DNA of 64,000 bases from Stercorarius parasiticus (taxonomy: Eukaryota; Chordata; Aves; Charadriiformes; Stercorariidae), in NCBI GenBank assembly GCA_013396915.1, contig VWZL01000813.1:155043-219042 (forward strand), read 5' to 3'. This document shows positions 58,901 to 64,000 of this stretch, one piece after another. Under the pieces are notes generated by a model that did no database searches, had not been told where the DNA came from, and saw nothing but the letters and a program-made list of their open reading frames with translations. Every line of letters begins with the position of its first letter. Within the stretch, counting starts at the first letter, position 1. Made by a program: the position numbers and the translations under genes.

Positions 58901-59354
58901 TGTGCCTTCCTGGTTATATGTTATGGTTCTGTACTAATAAGCTGATAGTTTCAGTGACCTGTTTCATCCATAACTGTCTTGCCTGTGTGCGTGTATATAT
59001 ATATATCTATCTATATCTATATCTACCTGTGTTTGTTTTCCCCCATGAATGTTGCTCTTGAAGTGCCCAAATAATAGGTATGCTGTTTCCTATCTCTTGA
59101 TACAGAACTTGTTTTCTTCCTTTAGAAATGCATTTTTTGTTGATAATACCATATTTGCATGTTTCAATGAGATAGGATATCTGTCATGGATCCACAGTGG
59201 ACCAGGCCACACATGAATACTAGCTGGCTCACATTTGATTCCATGATTTTCTCCACAGTTGTGGTCATACCATCTATCCCTCACCCAAGTTTGAACCATG
59301 GATTCCTTGCCAAGTTAATTCCTGAGCAGAGCTTTGCCCACTCATTTTACAAAG
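1799..59354 (+). CDS. NBEA: NBEA (neurobeachin), internal 22 exons of a larger gene
   Basis: Neurobeachin is a very large cytoplasmic BEACH-WD40 protein found at Golgi-near and synaptic membranes. It is involved in neuronal receptor trafficking and anchors protein kinase A. The 22 exons listed separately join in one frame for 1230 codons, with no stop or frameshift. The encoded part runs from the end of the ConA-like domain, through the DUF4704 alpha-solenoid region and the acidic linker with the RII-binding helix, to the segment before DUF1088-PH-BEACH-WD40. I recognise the protein by near identity to mammalian NBEA, for example at [35 protein letters not shown] and [16 protein letters not shown]. 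The paralogue LRBA has a different linker and lacks the last motif. Total coding length here is 3691 bases; both ends of the gene are outside the window. Internal exons show no promoter or poly(A) site. The comparison is from memory, not from a search. Confidence 0.97.
1997..2402 (+). other. NBEA intron (406 bp)
   Basis: This short AT-rich intron has donor GTTTGT and acceptor TTAATTCAG. I see no repeat or RNA gene in it. Confidence 0.9.
2403..2536 (+). CDS. NBEA: NBEA exon b (phase 0-2)
   Basis: It encodes [19 protein letters not shown] through QVETTV plus two bases of the next Cys codon. This is the start of the alpha-solenoid (DUF4704) part. The donor is GTTTG|GTAAGC. QLHDSQ replaces the mammalian QLNDSQ. 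Confidence 0.97.
8211..8270. repeat. ATT-rich simple repeat
   Basis: TAATAATTATTATTATTAAT followed by a similar block forms a low-complexity, partly self-complementary AT tract within an NBEA intron. Confidence 0.8.
9620..9650. repeat. A14-TTAC-T13 inverted homopolymer
   Basis: Fourteen A are followed by TTAC and thirteen T. This could form a perfect A:T snapback. It is probably slippage-prone simple sequence with no assigned role. Confidence 0.85.
10518..10536. repeat. (AC)n microsatellite
   Basis: Nine and a half AC units follow a T-rich tract inside the intron. It is likely to vary in length between individuals. Confidence 0.95.
13908..14016 (+). CDS. NBEA: NBEA exon c (phase 2-0)
   Basis: It completes the Cys codon and encodes [20 protein letters not shown] to GYLLEK in the DUF4704 helical repeat region. 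The acceptor is TTACATGCAG and the donor AAAAG|GTATGT. Confidence 0.97.
14017..16469 (+). other. NBEA intron (2.45 kb)
   Basis: This is AT-rich intron without a recognisable transposon. An A-rich tract lies near 16164-16208. The open frame at 15373-15804 (143 codons) has biased, hydrophobic composition and no family similarity. Confidence 0.85.
16164..16208. repeat. A-rich low-complexity tract
   Basis: AAACCAAAAAAACAAAACCC-type sequence runs for about 45 bases. It could be the decayed tail of an old retroposon, but no body is recognisable beside it. Confidence 0.7.
16470..16622 (+). CDS. NBEA: NBEA exon d (51 codons, phase 0-0)
   Basis: It encodes [20 protein letters not shown] to [12 protein letters not shown] in the helical repeat region. 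The acceptor is TTTTTCCCTAG and the donor GCAAAG|GTAATT. The exon is symmetric at 153 bases. Confidence 0.97.
16623..17361 (+). other. NBEA intron (739 bp)
   Basis: This AT-rich intron contains one short CR1 tail fragment at 17166-17243 and nothing else I recognise. Confidence 0.9.
17166..17243 (-). mobile_element. Short CR1 tail fragment (antisense)
   Basis: GAATCACAGAATCATAGAAA is followed by a degraded GGCATTTCTGGAGGTCAT block. This is the reverse complement of a CR1 3' end, with its 8-base tail repeats first. It is heavily mutated. Confidence 0.75.
17362..17530 (+). CDS. NBEA: NBEA exon e (phase 0-1)
   Basis: It encodes [20 protein letters not shown] to [12 protein letters not shown] plus one base. 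The acceptor is TTCTTCAG and the donor TTAG|GTAAGT. The sequence is virtually identical to mammalian NBEA, with VVNP in place of VINP. Confidence 0.97.
19122..19925 (-). mobile_element. CR1 LINE, 5'-truncated, with reverse-transcriptase remnant (antisense)
   Basis: Read on the minus strand, the element runs from about 19925 to its tail ATTCTATGAT at about 19124. It encodes the end of the CR1 ORF2 protein. The reverse-transcriptase block [20 protein letters not shown] is at about 19690-19755, and after the gap come [35 protein letters not shown] and [20 protein letters not shown]. An in-frame TAG lies in the TLR*VKNWL segment near 19830, where the family has Trp, so this part is dead. The 3' end carries GGTTGGAAAGGACCTTTGAG in plus orientation. 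Most of the 5' half is missing, as usual for CR1. Confidence 0.95.
19597..19681. other. Assembly gap (85 N) inside CR1
   Basis: A run of 85 N interrupts the CR1 between the INDLDEG motif and the [11 protein letters not shown] motif. Confidence 0.99.
23838..23838. other. Single ambiguous base
   Basis: One N lies in otherwise clean intron sequence, probably an unresolved base call. Confidence 0.99.
25081..25120 (+). repeat. Tandem duplication, 20-bp unit x2
   Basis: TCTTCAACTAGTAATGAAGT is followed immediately by a copy differing at one base (TCATG for TAATG). This is a recent local duplication within the intron. Confidence 0.9.
26228..26815 (+). mobile_element. Solo LTR of an avian endogenous retrovirus (588 bp)
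   Basis: The element starts TGTCGTGGTTTAACCCC and ends GCACA, so it has TG..CA termini. The start and the phrases AGACAGTTTAATAGT, GACGTCATGTGGTATGGAATA and CTTCTTGTGCACCCC belong to an LTR family I know from bird genomes. A TATA-like TTTATATG lies at 26538-26545, a CRE-type palindrome TGACGTCA at 26553-26560, and AATAAA at 26706-26711. This order gives sense orientation relative to NBEA. No gag, pol or env sequence adjoins it, so it is the product of LTR-LTR recombination. The class assignment is uncertain. Confidence 0.92.
26538..26560 (+). promoter_or_regulatory. LTR core promoter motifs (TATA-like and CRE)
   Basis: TTTATATG is followed eight bases later by TGACGTCA, a perfect CREB/ATF consensus. 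The position in the LTR fits a U3 promoter. Whether it is active is unknown. Confidence 0.55.
27490..27553. repeat. 64-nt imperfect hairpin with perfect 14-bp core
   Basis: The arms 27504-27517 (AGTTTACATGACCA) and 27524-27537 are perfect reverse complements around loop CAGTAC. The outer arms TTCAGACACTTG and CTAGGTGTTTGAA also pair with few mismatches. The hairpin lies between 12-base direct repeats at 27473-27484 and 27570-27581 that differ at one base. It may be the remnant of a small inverted-repeat transposon. Confidence 0.7.
28026..28105 (+). CDS. NBEA: NBEA exon f (phase 1-0)
   Basis: It encodes [16 protein letters not shown] to LKQLILK, with the first base supplied by exon e. The acceptor is TTCTTCCAG and the donor TTGAAG|GTAAAA. 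Confidence 0.97.
28106..28859 (+). other. NBEA intron (754 bp)
   Basis: This AT-rich intron ends in an uninterrupted T run (about 28844-28857) directly before the acceptor AG. No repeat or RNA gene is seen. Confidence 0.9.
28860..28922 (+). CDS. NBEA: NBEA exon g (21 codons, phase 0-0)
   Basis: It encodes [20 protein letters not shown] plus E. The acceptor follows a long T run; the donor is GAG|GTACAT. Only 108 bases separate it from the next exon. Confidence 0.97.
29031..29128 (+). CDS. NBEA: NBEA exon h (phase 0-2)
   Basis: It encodes [20 protein letters not shown] through DQRNGI plus two bases of Arg. The acceptor is GTCATACAG and the donor ACG|GTAAGA. The segment is highly conserved in both NBEA and LRBA. 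Confidence 0.97.
29129..30974 (+). other. NBEA intron (1.85 kb)
   Basis: AT-rich intron with an exact 23-bp tandem duplication at 29986-30031 and a T run near 30520-30534. No transposon is recognised. Confidence 0.9.
29986..30031 (+). repeat. Exact tandem duplication, 23-bp unit x2
   Basis: CATCTTTATGTAACGTTTGT plus GGT occurs twice in direct succession without a mismatch, which suggests a recent replication-slippage event. Confidence 0.95.
30975..31067 (+). CDS. NBEA: NBEA exon i (phase 2-2)
   Basis: It completes Arg and encodes [20 protein letters not shown] to LKHLGH plus two bases of Lys. The acceptor is CTTTTTTAG and the donor CATAA|GTAAGT. Symmetric exon (93 bases). Confidence 0.97.
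31068..34036 (+). other. NBEA intron (2.97 kb)
   Basis: This AT-rich intron contains one short antisense CR1 tail at 32783-32853. I recognise nothing else. Confidence 0.88.
32783..32853 (-). mobile_element. Short CR1 tail (antisense)
   Basis: ATCACAGAATCATAGAAT followed by GGTTGGAAAGGACCTTTCAC and CATTGAGTCCAACC is the reverse complement of a CR1 3' end. Only about 70 bases of the element were inserted or survive. Confidence 0.92.
34037..34145 (+). CDS. NBEA: NBEA exon j (phase 2-0)
   Basis: It encodes the end of Lys, then [20 protein letters not shown] to TTYNTLYE. The acceptor is CTCTTCCAG and the donor GAG|GTACAA. Confidence 0.97.
34146..35946 (+). other. NBEA intron (1.8 kb)
   Basis: Plain AT-rich intron with a pyrimidine run near 34494-34520. 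Nothing else is recognised. Confidence 0.9.
35947..36028 (+). CDS. NBEA: NBEA exon k (phase 0-1)
   Basis: It encodes [20 protein letters not shown] to KIQNP plus one base of Met. The acceptor is TTATTTTAG and the donor CCAA|GTAAGG. Confidence 0.97.
36240..36363 (+). CDS. NBEA: NBEA exon l (phase 1-2)
   Basis: It completes Met and encodes [20 protein letters not shown] to NSREN plus RR. It follows an intron of only 211 bases. The donor is AGAAG|GTATGT. Confidence 0.97.
36364..36705 (+). other. NBEA intron (342 bp)
   Basis: AT-rich intron with no recognisable element. Confidence 0.9.
36706..36898 (+). CDS. NBEA: NBEA exon m (phase 2-0)
   Basis: It encodes [20 protein letters not shown] to DTLSIAHSK. 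The [15 protein letters not shown] segment is almost invariant between NBEA and LRBA. The acceptor is TTCACTTTAG and the donor TCCAAG|GTAAGA. Confidence 0.97.
37163..38182 (+). CDS. NBEA: NBEA exon n, 1020-base exon (340 codons, phase 0-0)
   Basis: This is the largest exon here. It starts [20 protein letters not shown] and continues with a basic KKGKKGN patch. The rest is a long acidic, Ser/Thr-rich and probably disordered linker ending [12 protein letters not shown]. Within it, 37586-37651 encodes an amphipathic helix that matches the region reported to bind PKA RII subunits. The segment differs from human NBEA at scattered positions in the linker, but the helix is unchanged as far as I recall. 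LRBA has an unrelated linker, which fixes the gene as NBEA. The exon is symmetric. The antisense frame at 37951-38370 is a shadow. Confidence 0.97.
37586..37651 (+). other. Predicted PKA RII-binding (AKAP) amphipathic helix
   Basis: The codons read [20 protein letters not shown] plus NV. Hydrophobic residues V, L, L, V, A, V, L and V are spaced as on one face of a helix, the pattern of RII-anchoring helices. Neurobeachin is an established AKAP with its site in this part of the protein. Assignment to exactly these residues is my inference. Confidence 0.75.
38183..42373 (+). other. NBEA intron (4.2 kb)
   Basis: No recognisable transposon. A patch at 41101-41280 has strongly more A than T (84 against 38), opposite to the T excess of most introns in this window. 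The open frame at 40835-41095 (86 codons) resembles nothing I know. Confidence 0.85.
42374..42591 (+). CDS. NBEA: NBEA exon o (phase 0-2)
   Basis: It encodes [40 protein letters not shown] and [20 protein letters not shown] up to HVWR. The acceptor is TTGATGTAG. A second AG at 42381-42382 would drop nine bases (AVQ) in frame. The donor is GAGAAG|GTAGGT. Confidence 0.97.
42592..44042 (+). other. NBEA intron (1.45 kb)
   Basis: T-rich intron. The 13-base AGGTGTTATCATT-type block is repeated imperfectly near 43666-43690. No transposon is recognised. Confidence 0.9.
44043..44196 (+). CDS. NBEA: NBEA exon p (phase 2-0)
   Basis: It encodes [20 protein letters not shown] to [14 protein letters not shown]. 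The acceptor is CTTGCAG and the donor ACT|GTAAGT. It ends on a codon boundary, so joining to either the microexon at 50449 or directly to the exon at 52949 keeps the frame. Confidence 0.97.
46611..46822 (-). mobile_element. CR1 LINE 3' fragment (antisense)
   Basis: AGAATCACAGAAGGGTTGAG, GAGGTCATCTGGTCCAAC, GGGGACTCCACCACCTCCCT and TTTTCAGGTGGAACC appear in the order of the reverse-complemented CR1 3' region. The copy is moderately diverged and non-coding. It lies next to a second CR1 tail in the opposite orientation. Confidence 0.92.
46876..46932 (+). mobile_element. CR1 tail fragment (sense)
   Basis: GAATCCCTTCCAACTTCAAC followed by ATTCTCTGATTCTGTG is the CR1 3' end in plus orientation with degraded 8-base tail repeats. 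It begins about 50 bases after the antisense CR1, so the two are separate insertions or a rearranged pair. Confidence 0.75.
47010..47655 (-). mobile_element. Ancient, highly diverged CR1-like LINE 3' region (antisense)
   Basis: CTTACTGGGTCAGCCTAAGG, CATTCTGCCTCCAACAGTGA, CTTTTTTGAAGCCACTTACA, AATATCCTATGGCATCGAGT, GTAGGCTTGAGTCATATCTC and TCTGTTTCTCTTTGGAAGCC follow in the order of the old amniote CR1 3' region (CTGGGTCAGACC ... CATCTAGCCCAG type) known best from turtles and crocodilians. Divergence is high and no frame survives. It is far older than the other CR1 copies here. Borders are approximate. Confidence 0.7.
50393..50448 (+). promoter_or_regulatory. Polypyrimidine tract with UGC motif upstream of microexon
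   Basis: A long pyrimidine-rich tract (TTTTCTTTTTCTTTTATTG ... TCTGTTTTGTCTGTTGC) precedes the acceptor ATGTCCAG. A TGC lies at 50438-50440, within ten bases of the splice site. This arrangement is the known signature of microexons activated by SRRM4 (nSR100) in neurons. Regulation itself is inferred. Confidence 0.6.
50449..50457 (+). CDS. NBEA: NBEA 9-base microexon (Gly-Ser-Lys, phase 0-0)
   Basis: GGTTCTAAG lies between TGTCCAG and GTTAGT and encodes GSK in phase 0. It inserts exactly between ...AATSPT (exon ending at 44196) and [11 protein letters not shown] (exon starting at 52949). I recall mammalian NBEA with SPTGSKTELEN, whereas the LRBA paralogue has no such tripeptide. Nine bases are too few for normal exon definition, so neuron-restricted inclusion is likely. 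A second donor, GTAAGT at 50473, would give a 24-base in-frame version. Confidence 0.8.
50458..52948 (+). other. NBEA intron (2.5 kb)
   Basis: AT-rich intron with an A16 run at 51121-51136 and a T17 run at 52206-52222. No transposon is recognised. The open frame at 52441-52746 lacks any recognisable similarity. Confidence 0.88.
52949..53129 (+). CDS. NBEA: NBEA exon q (phase 0-1)
   Basis: It encodes [20 protein letters not shown] to [14 protein letters not shown] plus one base. The acceptor is TCCTTTTAAAG and the donor CTTG|GTAAGT. This segment is near-identical to mammalian NBEA. Confidence 0.97.
53130..54253 (+). other. NBEA intron (1.1 kb)
   Basis: Plain AT-rich intron with nothing recognisable. 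Confidence 0.9.
54254..54384 (+). CDS. NBEA: NBEA exon r (phase 1-0)
   Basis: It encodes [20 protein letters not shown] and then [20 protein letters not shown] up to AATK. The first half is invariant. The second half differs from the mammalian version I recall (DRGNKSSHGSSKPQEVPQSV), so this is a fast-changing linker. The acceptor is TTCTTTTTAG and the donor ACCAAG|GTAACT. Confidence 0.96.
54385..55635 (+). other. NBEA intron (1.25 kb)
   Basis: AT-rich intron with no recognisable transposon or RNA gene. Confidence 0.9.
55636..55743 (+). CDS. NBEA: NBEA exon s (36 codons, phase 0-0)
   Basis: It encodes [20 protein letters not shown] to [10 protein letters not shown]. The acceptor is TTATTTTTAG and the donor GATGTG|GTGAGT. 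Symmetric exon. Confidence 0.97.
56963..57235 (-). mobile_element. CR1 LINE 3' fragment (antisense)
   Basis: ATCATAGAATCATAGAATC starts the copy, which is the reverse-complemented CR1 tail with two 8-base repeats. GGTTGGAAGGGACCTTTAAA, CACCTAGTCCAGCCACCC and GGGGCCTCCACCACCTCTCT follow. Near the element's inner end, TCTAATC-type units are expanded (57178-57215). The frame is not intact. Confidence 0.94.
57178..57215. repeat. AGTCTAATCTAA expansion within CR1
   Basis: The 12-base unit AGTCTAATCTAA occurs twice, after a partial copy, where the CR1 consensus has a single CTAATCTAA-type block. This is a local slippage expansion. Confidence 0.8.
57703..57871 (+). CDS. NBEA: NBEA exon t (phase 0-1)
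   Basis: It encodes [40 protein letters not shown] and [16 protein letters not shown] plus one base. The acceptor is CCAACACAG and the donor ACAG|GTACAT. Confidence 0.97.
57872..59258 (+). other. NBEA intron (1.4 kb)
   Basis: AT-rich intron with a TA/TATC simple repeat at 58991-59026. No transposon is recognised. Confidence 0.9.
58991..59026. repeat. (TA)n / (TATC)n simple repeat
   Basis: GTGTATATATATATATCTAT is followed by further CTATAT units. Likely polymorphic. Confidence 0.9.
59259..59354 (+). CDS. NBEA: NBEA exon u (phase 1-1), last exon in the window
   Basis: It encodes [20 protein letters not shown] and [12 protein letters not shown] plus one base. The acceptor is TTCTCCACAG and the donor AAAG|GTAATA. 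The exon is symmetric (96 bases), so it can be skipped in frame, and LRBA as I recall it lacks this segment. FAHS replaces mammalian FGHS. Confidence 0.96.
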
Positions 59355-59573
59355 GTAATATTAACATCATCTCCTAACCTGTTTGGGTGTTCTTATTTAA
59401 TGTAATGTAATTCAAGAACTAACTGTGATGTAATTGTTGATAAATAAGTATACGCCTCAGGTTACATGGAGATCAGACCTGATGATACCTTCAAAACTAT
59501 AACTTCCTGCCTACATTTCTCTAGGAAATCTCTTTCCCACTTTTACTACCATTTATTAATTTTACTTGTTATG

Positions 59574-59592
59574 AAATAAAATAAAATAAAAG
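59574..59592. repeat. (AAATA)n simple repeat
   Basis: Nearly four AAATA units in tandem form a short pentanucleotide repeat. Confidence 0.85.
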
Positions 59593-61978
59593 CACTCAGG
59601 AGGAGGGAATGGATGTAGAAAATTTTAATTGCTTTTGGTTTGTGGTTATTCTGCTACAATATTAGGTCCATAAAAATAAAACCAGGCCTATTTTAAAAAT
59701 ACTGCATACCAAATAAAGTATGTAGTACTTCTGTAGTATTCCCTTTCCCCGTATCTTTCCCTGCTCTTTTGCCTTCCTTTCTCGCTTTTTTCCTTGCATT
59801 CTTGATGGTATGTAAACCTCTGATATTGTATGTATTGTGAATTATTTTATGCCTGTTAGTTAATGTGCTGTGCTTTTCTTGAAGGAAAACGCTTTTGTGA
59901 ACAGAGCAACTATTATATGTTTTGGGCCTGAATTGTTTTGTTTGTTTGTTTGTTTTGTTTCAATAGCTTTTATATAATGTAGGGAATATGTTTTTCAGAT
60001 GTCATTACTTGAAAAAGAGAGGGTTACCTGAATGTAACTTCAGCCACATTTGCATGTACATTTCCCCGTTTATTTGCATGCACTGTGCTGCAAATACAGA
60101 AATGTAAAATATTTTTAAAATTTTATCTGATGAAAATGTTCGTGGTATAATTTTGAAAAATCTCAATGGGTAGAAAGATTGATTTAGCAAAAGCCTAAGA
60201 CATTTAAAATTGCATATAAAGAACAGAAATAGTGAACTTCCTACTTTAGTAATAATGCAACGTATGTTTATCATACGCTGTTCTGGGAGTGTCACATTAA
60301 AAGACTTATTACATCAACTGAAACTATCACTATGTTAATCTGCTATTTCTTAAACTTTGGTATGTGCGTGTATGTATATTATAAATTGTTTTAAATCCTA
60401 ACAAATGGTAAGCATGGGTTTGTGGTTTTGATTAATAAGACTATTGTCTTCCATACAAAGAAAAAAAATACTTTGTCTCATTCAATTTGCTGATGTAATA
60501 TTTTTTACTGTGACATAGTTGCATTTGTATGATTTAATCCGTCATTGAGAAAAAAAAGGAACCATTGTCTCTAAGTTCAGAAGAGTGCTACAGTACTATG
60601 CGGTACTACAGAATAAACCCCTAAAACTTCATTAAATATTGCTTACTCATTTTTTTTTCTTTTTTTTTGCATTTAGAGCATGTTTCTGTGTATCAGGCAT
60701 AGGATATTTTATTTCTAACCACCTTTGCTTGAAAATTAGGATTGTTTGGACTGTCGCAAAACACAGCTATTTAAAGACATTTTAATTTTTATTAGATTGT
60801 ATACAATAAAAGTGAATTATGCAACATAAATGAGATTATATTGCTATTTGTCCACAGCTTGAGATTTGATATAATGGATGTCAAAAGGAAGTGAAAAACA
60901 AATAGTTTTTCTTCTTATCCGTATATAGTACATGAATAAAATATATGTAACAAAAGCAGAAGAAAAATTTAAGAAATGGAGGCAGCCATACAAACTCAAC
61001 AAAATATTTCAGATAAGGCATTTTTTAAGAATTGTGTCTTCTATACTATTGTCTATAGTACTTGTTTTACCTTGAGTTCAAGTAAAATACAGTTTTGTTT
61101 TTAAATGAGTTCAATAGAGCTACAGTAAAAGTGTGAGCAGGATACAAAAGAAAAGCGTTTTGGCTTTAGAAACAAATTATTCGATAAAGGAAGTGTTATC
61201 TGTAGCTAGTTATTTTGTTTGTTGATCTCATCACATCCTTCAGGGTTTTAACTCTGAGGTCTCAGCCTCTTATACCAAACTGCTTCACCCATTAGAGAAG
61301 AAAAATGTTTCTGCTTTTTATATTCTGAACCCAGTTCCTCAGTTTTGAACATTAGCAGGAATTGAAATGAAAAAAAACTTGCCAACACTGTCAGAAAAGG
61401 CTAAAAGTCAAAACCTATTTTGTCATTTCAAGAATCTTTCGTTCCAATGGCTAAGGCAATTGGTTTGCTTTTAGTGATCTGACACACTTTCAGATGTTGG
61501 CAGCAAGCATGTAATATTTGAATATTATTTTAAATTTTAAGGTATTTTAACATATTATAGCGTGGTTTAATGTAGCATTTAAAAATAAATACATATTTTT
61601 AAAGCAAAATCATATTTATTATAAAATGGATAAAAATTCAGTTGTTACATGGGAGTAAAGTCTCTGTATTTTATTCGTTCCACATGATACTAAGTGGATG
61701 TAAAGGATTTGTTCTTTGTCAGTACAATTCAATACAGCAAATTATATCATTATTGTTAGAACTGTACAAGACTACTTTGAGACAGATCTCTGTGAATTTA
61801 GGGAGAGGGAGTGGCTACTTAAAATAAATCTGTTTTTAGTAGATGGTATCTAACTATCTGACCAGGAAAACTGTCAGGAGAAGGGTAAGGTAGGAGCAGG
61901 TATAATACCAGTATTGTAGTAAGATACTGATTTTGTTCTTAGTGATGCTTTTTTTTTTTTTTTTCCCCTACATGGGGC

Positions 61979-62000
61979 AATATCTTTAATTAAAGATATT
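61979..62000. repeat. Perfect 22-bp palindrome at CR1 border
   Basis: AATATCTTTAA followed by TTAAAGATATT is a perfect palindrome with no loop. It abuts the 5' end of the CR1 copy and follows a T16 run at 61949-61964. Confidence 0.9.
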
Positions 62001-62250
62001 AACGGGCACAAACTTGAGCATAGGAAGTTCCACCTAAACATGAGGAGGAACTTCTTTACTTTGAAGGGTGGCAGAGCACTGGCACAGGCTGCCCAGAGAG
62101 GTGGTGGAGTCTCCTTCTCTGGAGACATTCAAAACCCACCTGGACGCGTTCCTGTGCAACCTGGTCTAGGTGTCCCTGCTCTGGCAGGGGGGTTGGACTA
62201 GATGATCTCTAGAGGTCCCTTCCAACCCCTACCATTCTGTGATTCTGTGA
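62001..62250 (+). mobile_element. CR1 LINE 3' fragment, young-looking (sense)
   Basis: It reads GCACAAACTTGAGCATAGGA, GTTCCACCTAAACATGAGGA, CTGCCCAGAGAGGTGGTGGA and GGTTGGACTAGATGATCTCT, and ends with two ATTCTGTG tail repeats at 62234-62249. Similarity to the family is high, so the copy is relatively recent. It is 5'-truncated and holds only the C-terminal end of ORF2 plus the 3' end. It lies in NBEA sense. Confidence 0.95.
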
Positions 62251-64000
62251 AAACATATTTAAGGTTGTGTGAGAACCTACTTGTCTGAGGCACATTACAG
62301 TATGTCATTGATGTATGCTTCTTATGAGTAACTACAGCTGGTGTCAAGTGCAGGTTACAAGAATTTTAAACATCATTATACTTCAAATTAAACTTTTCGG
62401 TTCTCATAATATAAAATGTTGACCTTTGCCTAGTTTATTGATGATCTTATGTACAAATAAAAAGTAAAATTGAAATAAAAGATTTTGAAATATGCTTTGC
62501 AGGGAAATATATTCTACCTTTACTTACAAATGTTTGTAGGTGGTAAAATAAGGATTTAATGTTTCTTTTACTGTTAATCAAATATTGTTCACAAGCTGTG
62601 TGTTATCTTATGGTGCTTAACAGAGAAAGGACAAACACAGGAAGCAAAAAATAAACCAATGGTGTCCATGAGTACCATTTAACAACAAAAACGTTTATTT
62701 CTTTATAATGTTCTATACTCCTGTATTTATTTTTCTTTCTAAGCTGATCCATGGGGAGGAGAAAAATGTGTCTCTATTTATAGATTTCCTCTGTCATAAG
62801 TTTTTTGCAAGTGCTTGGTTTTCTCCTACCAGTTTCTGATGTCTTTAAAGGGTCTGTAGTTCTTCTAAAATAGTCTATGTTAGACAAAGCAGAACTTGCA
62901 AAGTGAAAAGAAAGCTCCTTCTCTTTTCAATTCAAGTCATGTATAGTATTACTCTTCGGAATAATTTATTATCACAGTCTGAAGGAAAATAGCAGATCAG
63001 AACTATTTTCTTGCATTTGAAGGATGTCTAAGAAACACAGTCCTACAAAAGTAAATGTTGCCAGACTTGCTTCTTTCTGTTCACAATACCAAAGAATTAG
63101 AATGAGTTAGACTTTGGGGATGTCATATGGCTCAGTTTCTTTGTATTTGTGAAGATTTCAAAATGGAGACTTTTAACCAAGAATTGTTTAAATGCAAGAG
63201 CCTATCAAGTGGCCTAAATAGTTGCCTGGCCTACAGACCTTTTGGTTCATCAGATTTCTTCAGCTGACTGTGATGAAGAGTTCTTCAACATTATTTAAAA
63301 TGGGAATACCATTAAAAATGTTTTTTTTTCAGAAGGGGAGAGTTGTTTTTGACTGACTAGTCAAAGGTAATAGAAACGTTCTTTATCATTCTCACTGTCT
63401 CTGTGACTGTGGGTATTTGCAGTATGACCAAAAACTCTGCACTAGATTTTCATTTTTTATCTTGAATCATCAGTCATATGTGAATTGTACTTTCTGGAAA
63501 ATATCAGTAGTGAATCAGTGTCTGAGCTAGTCATCCTAGTCTCCTTTTATAATAGGTGGAGAGAAGTTAGGGCACATTTAGGGTACAATTCATCTGTCCT
63601 GCTTTGGATATCTACTTAAAAGAGAGATAAATTGGACGTTAGAAATACCTATCTTTCCATGCACTTTAGATGTCATTGTAGGCCTCTGCCTTGGTCAGAT
63701 TAATCGTTAGCTCCTTTGACTAGCCTTAACTGAACTCCAGACACAAAACTTGCTATATGAAAAAAGCTGGCATGAACTTCTTCGATCTCAGGCACTTAAT
63801 CCAGTCTAATGACATTATGTGCCTTAGTAATACCCCCATCCCATAGATAGCTATAATTTGTTACGTAGATGCTCATAGATACATACCCTTCTTTATGAGT
63901 ATTACACGTATATGGTTTGAAAGTAGGAACTATATATCCAAACGAACAATTATGTAATGTCTTCAACCTAATGATTGTCAGGCATGTTCCCTCTGTAGCT

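Larger units (their letters stand above)
59355..64000 (+). other. NBEA intron, 5' part (continues past the window)
   Basis: No further exon is visible; I looked for the expected ETPAAFPD continuation and did not find it. It holds an ATAAA repeat (59574-59592), a GTTT repeat (59936-59957), a 22-bp palindrome (61979-62000) and a sense CR1 (62001-62250). The rest is AT-rich unique sequence. Confidence 0.85.

Noticed and set aside
1799..59354. LRBA as the gene identity
   Set aside because: The 340-codon linker exon, the [12 protein letters not shown] segment and the [14 protein letters not shown] exon follow NBEA and are not in LRBA as I know it.
59355..64000. A further NBEA exon, or the nested gene MAB21L1 known inside NBEA in mammals
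   Set aside because: No ETPAAFPD-type segment and no roughly 359-codon MAB21L1 frame is present; both must lie further right.

Overview
This is vertebrate nuclear DNA, almost certainly from a bird. It is AT-rich, more than 90 % non-coding, and every confirmed coding segment is a short exon with GT..AG borders. The avian call rests on several CR1 LINE fragments ending in the diagnostic ATTCTGTG/ATTCTATG 8-mers, and on a solo LTR of a family (TGTCGTGGTTTAACCCC start) that I know from bird genomes. There are no bacterial genes, operons, CRISPR arrays or recognisable RNA genes.

The window is the interior of one plus-strand gene, the orthologue of NBEA (neurobeachin), a BEACH-WD40 scaffold and A-kinase anchoring protein of neuronal membrane trafficking. 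I placed 22 consecutive exons from 1799 to 59354. They join in frame without a stop or frameshift: 3691 coding bases, that is 1230 codons plus one base. All introns are GT-AG. The first exons (N-terminus and most of the ConA-like domain) lie left of position 1. The DUF1088, PH, BEACH and WD40 exons lie right of 64000. LRBA, the paralogue, is excluded because the long 1020-base exon and the [15 protein letters not shown] segment follow NBEA.

Layout: 1-1798 intron with a CR1 fragment at the left edge. 1799-2536 two exons. 2537-13907 long intron with simple repeats. 13908-17530 three exons. 17531-28025 long intron holding an antisense CR1 with reverse-transcriptase remnants (interrupted by an N gap), a complete solo LTR with 5-bp target duplications, and a 64-nt hairpin. 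28026-38182 a dense cluster of nine exons ending in the 1020-base exon that encodes the predicted PKA RII-binding helix. 38183-44196 two exons. 44197-52948 two introns flanking a 9-base microexon. 52949-59354 five exons. 59355-64000 intron with a young sense CR1.

The most interesting signal is the microexon at 50449-50457 (GSK), with a polypyrimidine tract and adjacent UGC motif typical of neural microexons, and a second in-frame donor 15 bases downstream. I found no undescribed stand-alone system. The rest is an ordinary, well-preserved avian gene with retroelement insertions.
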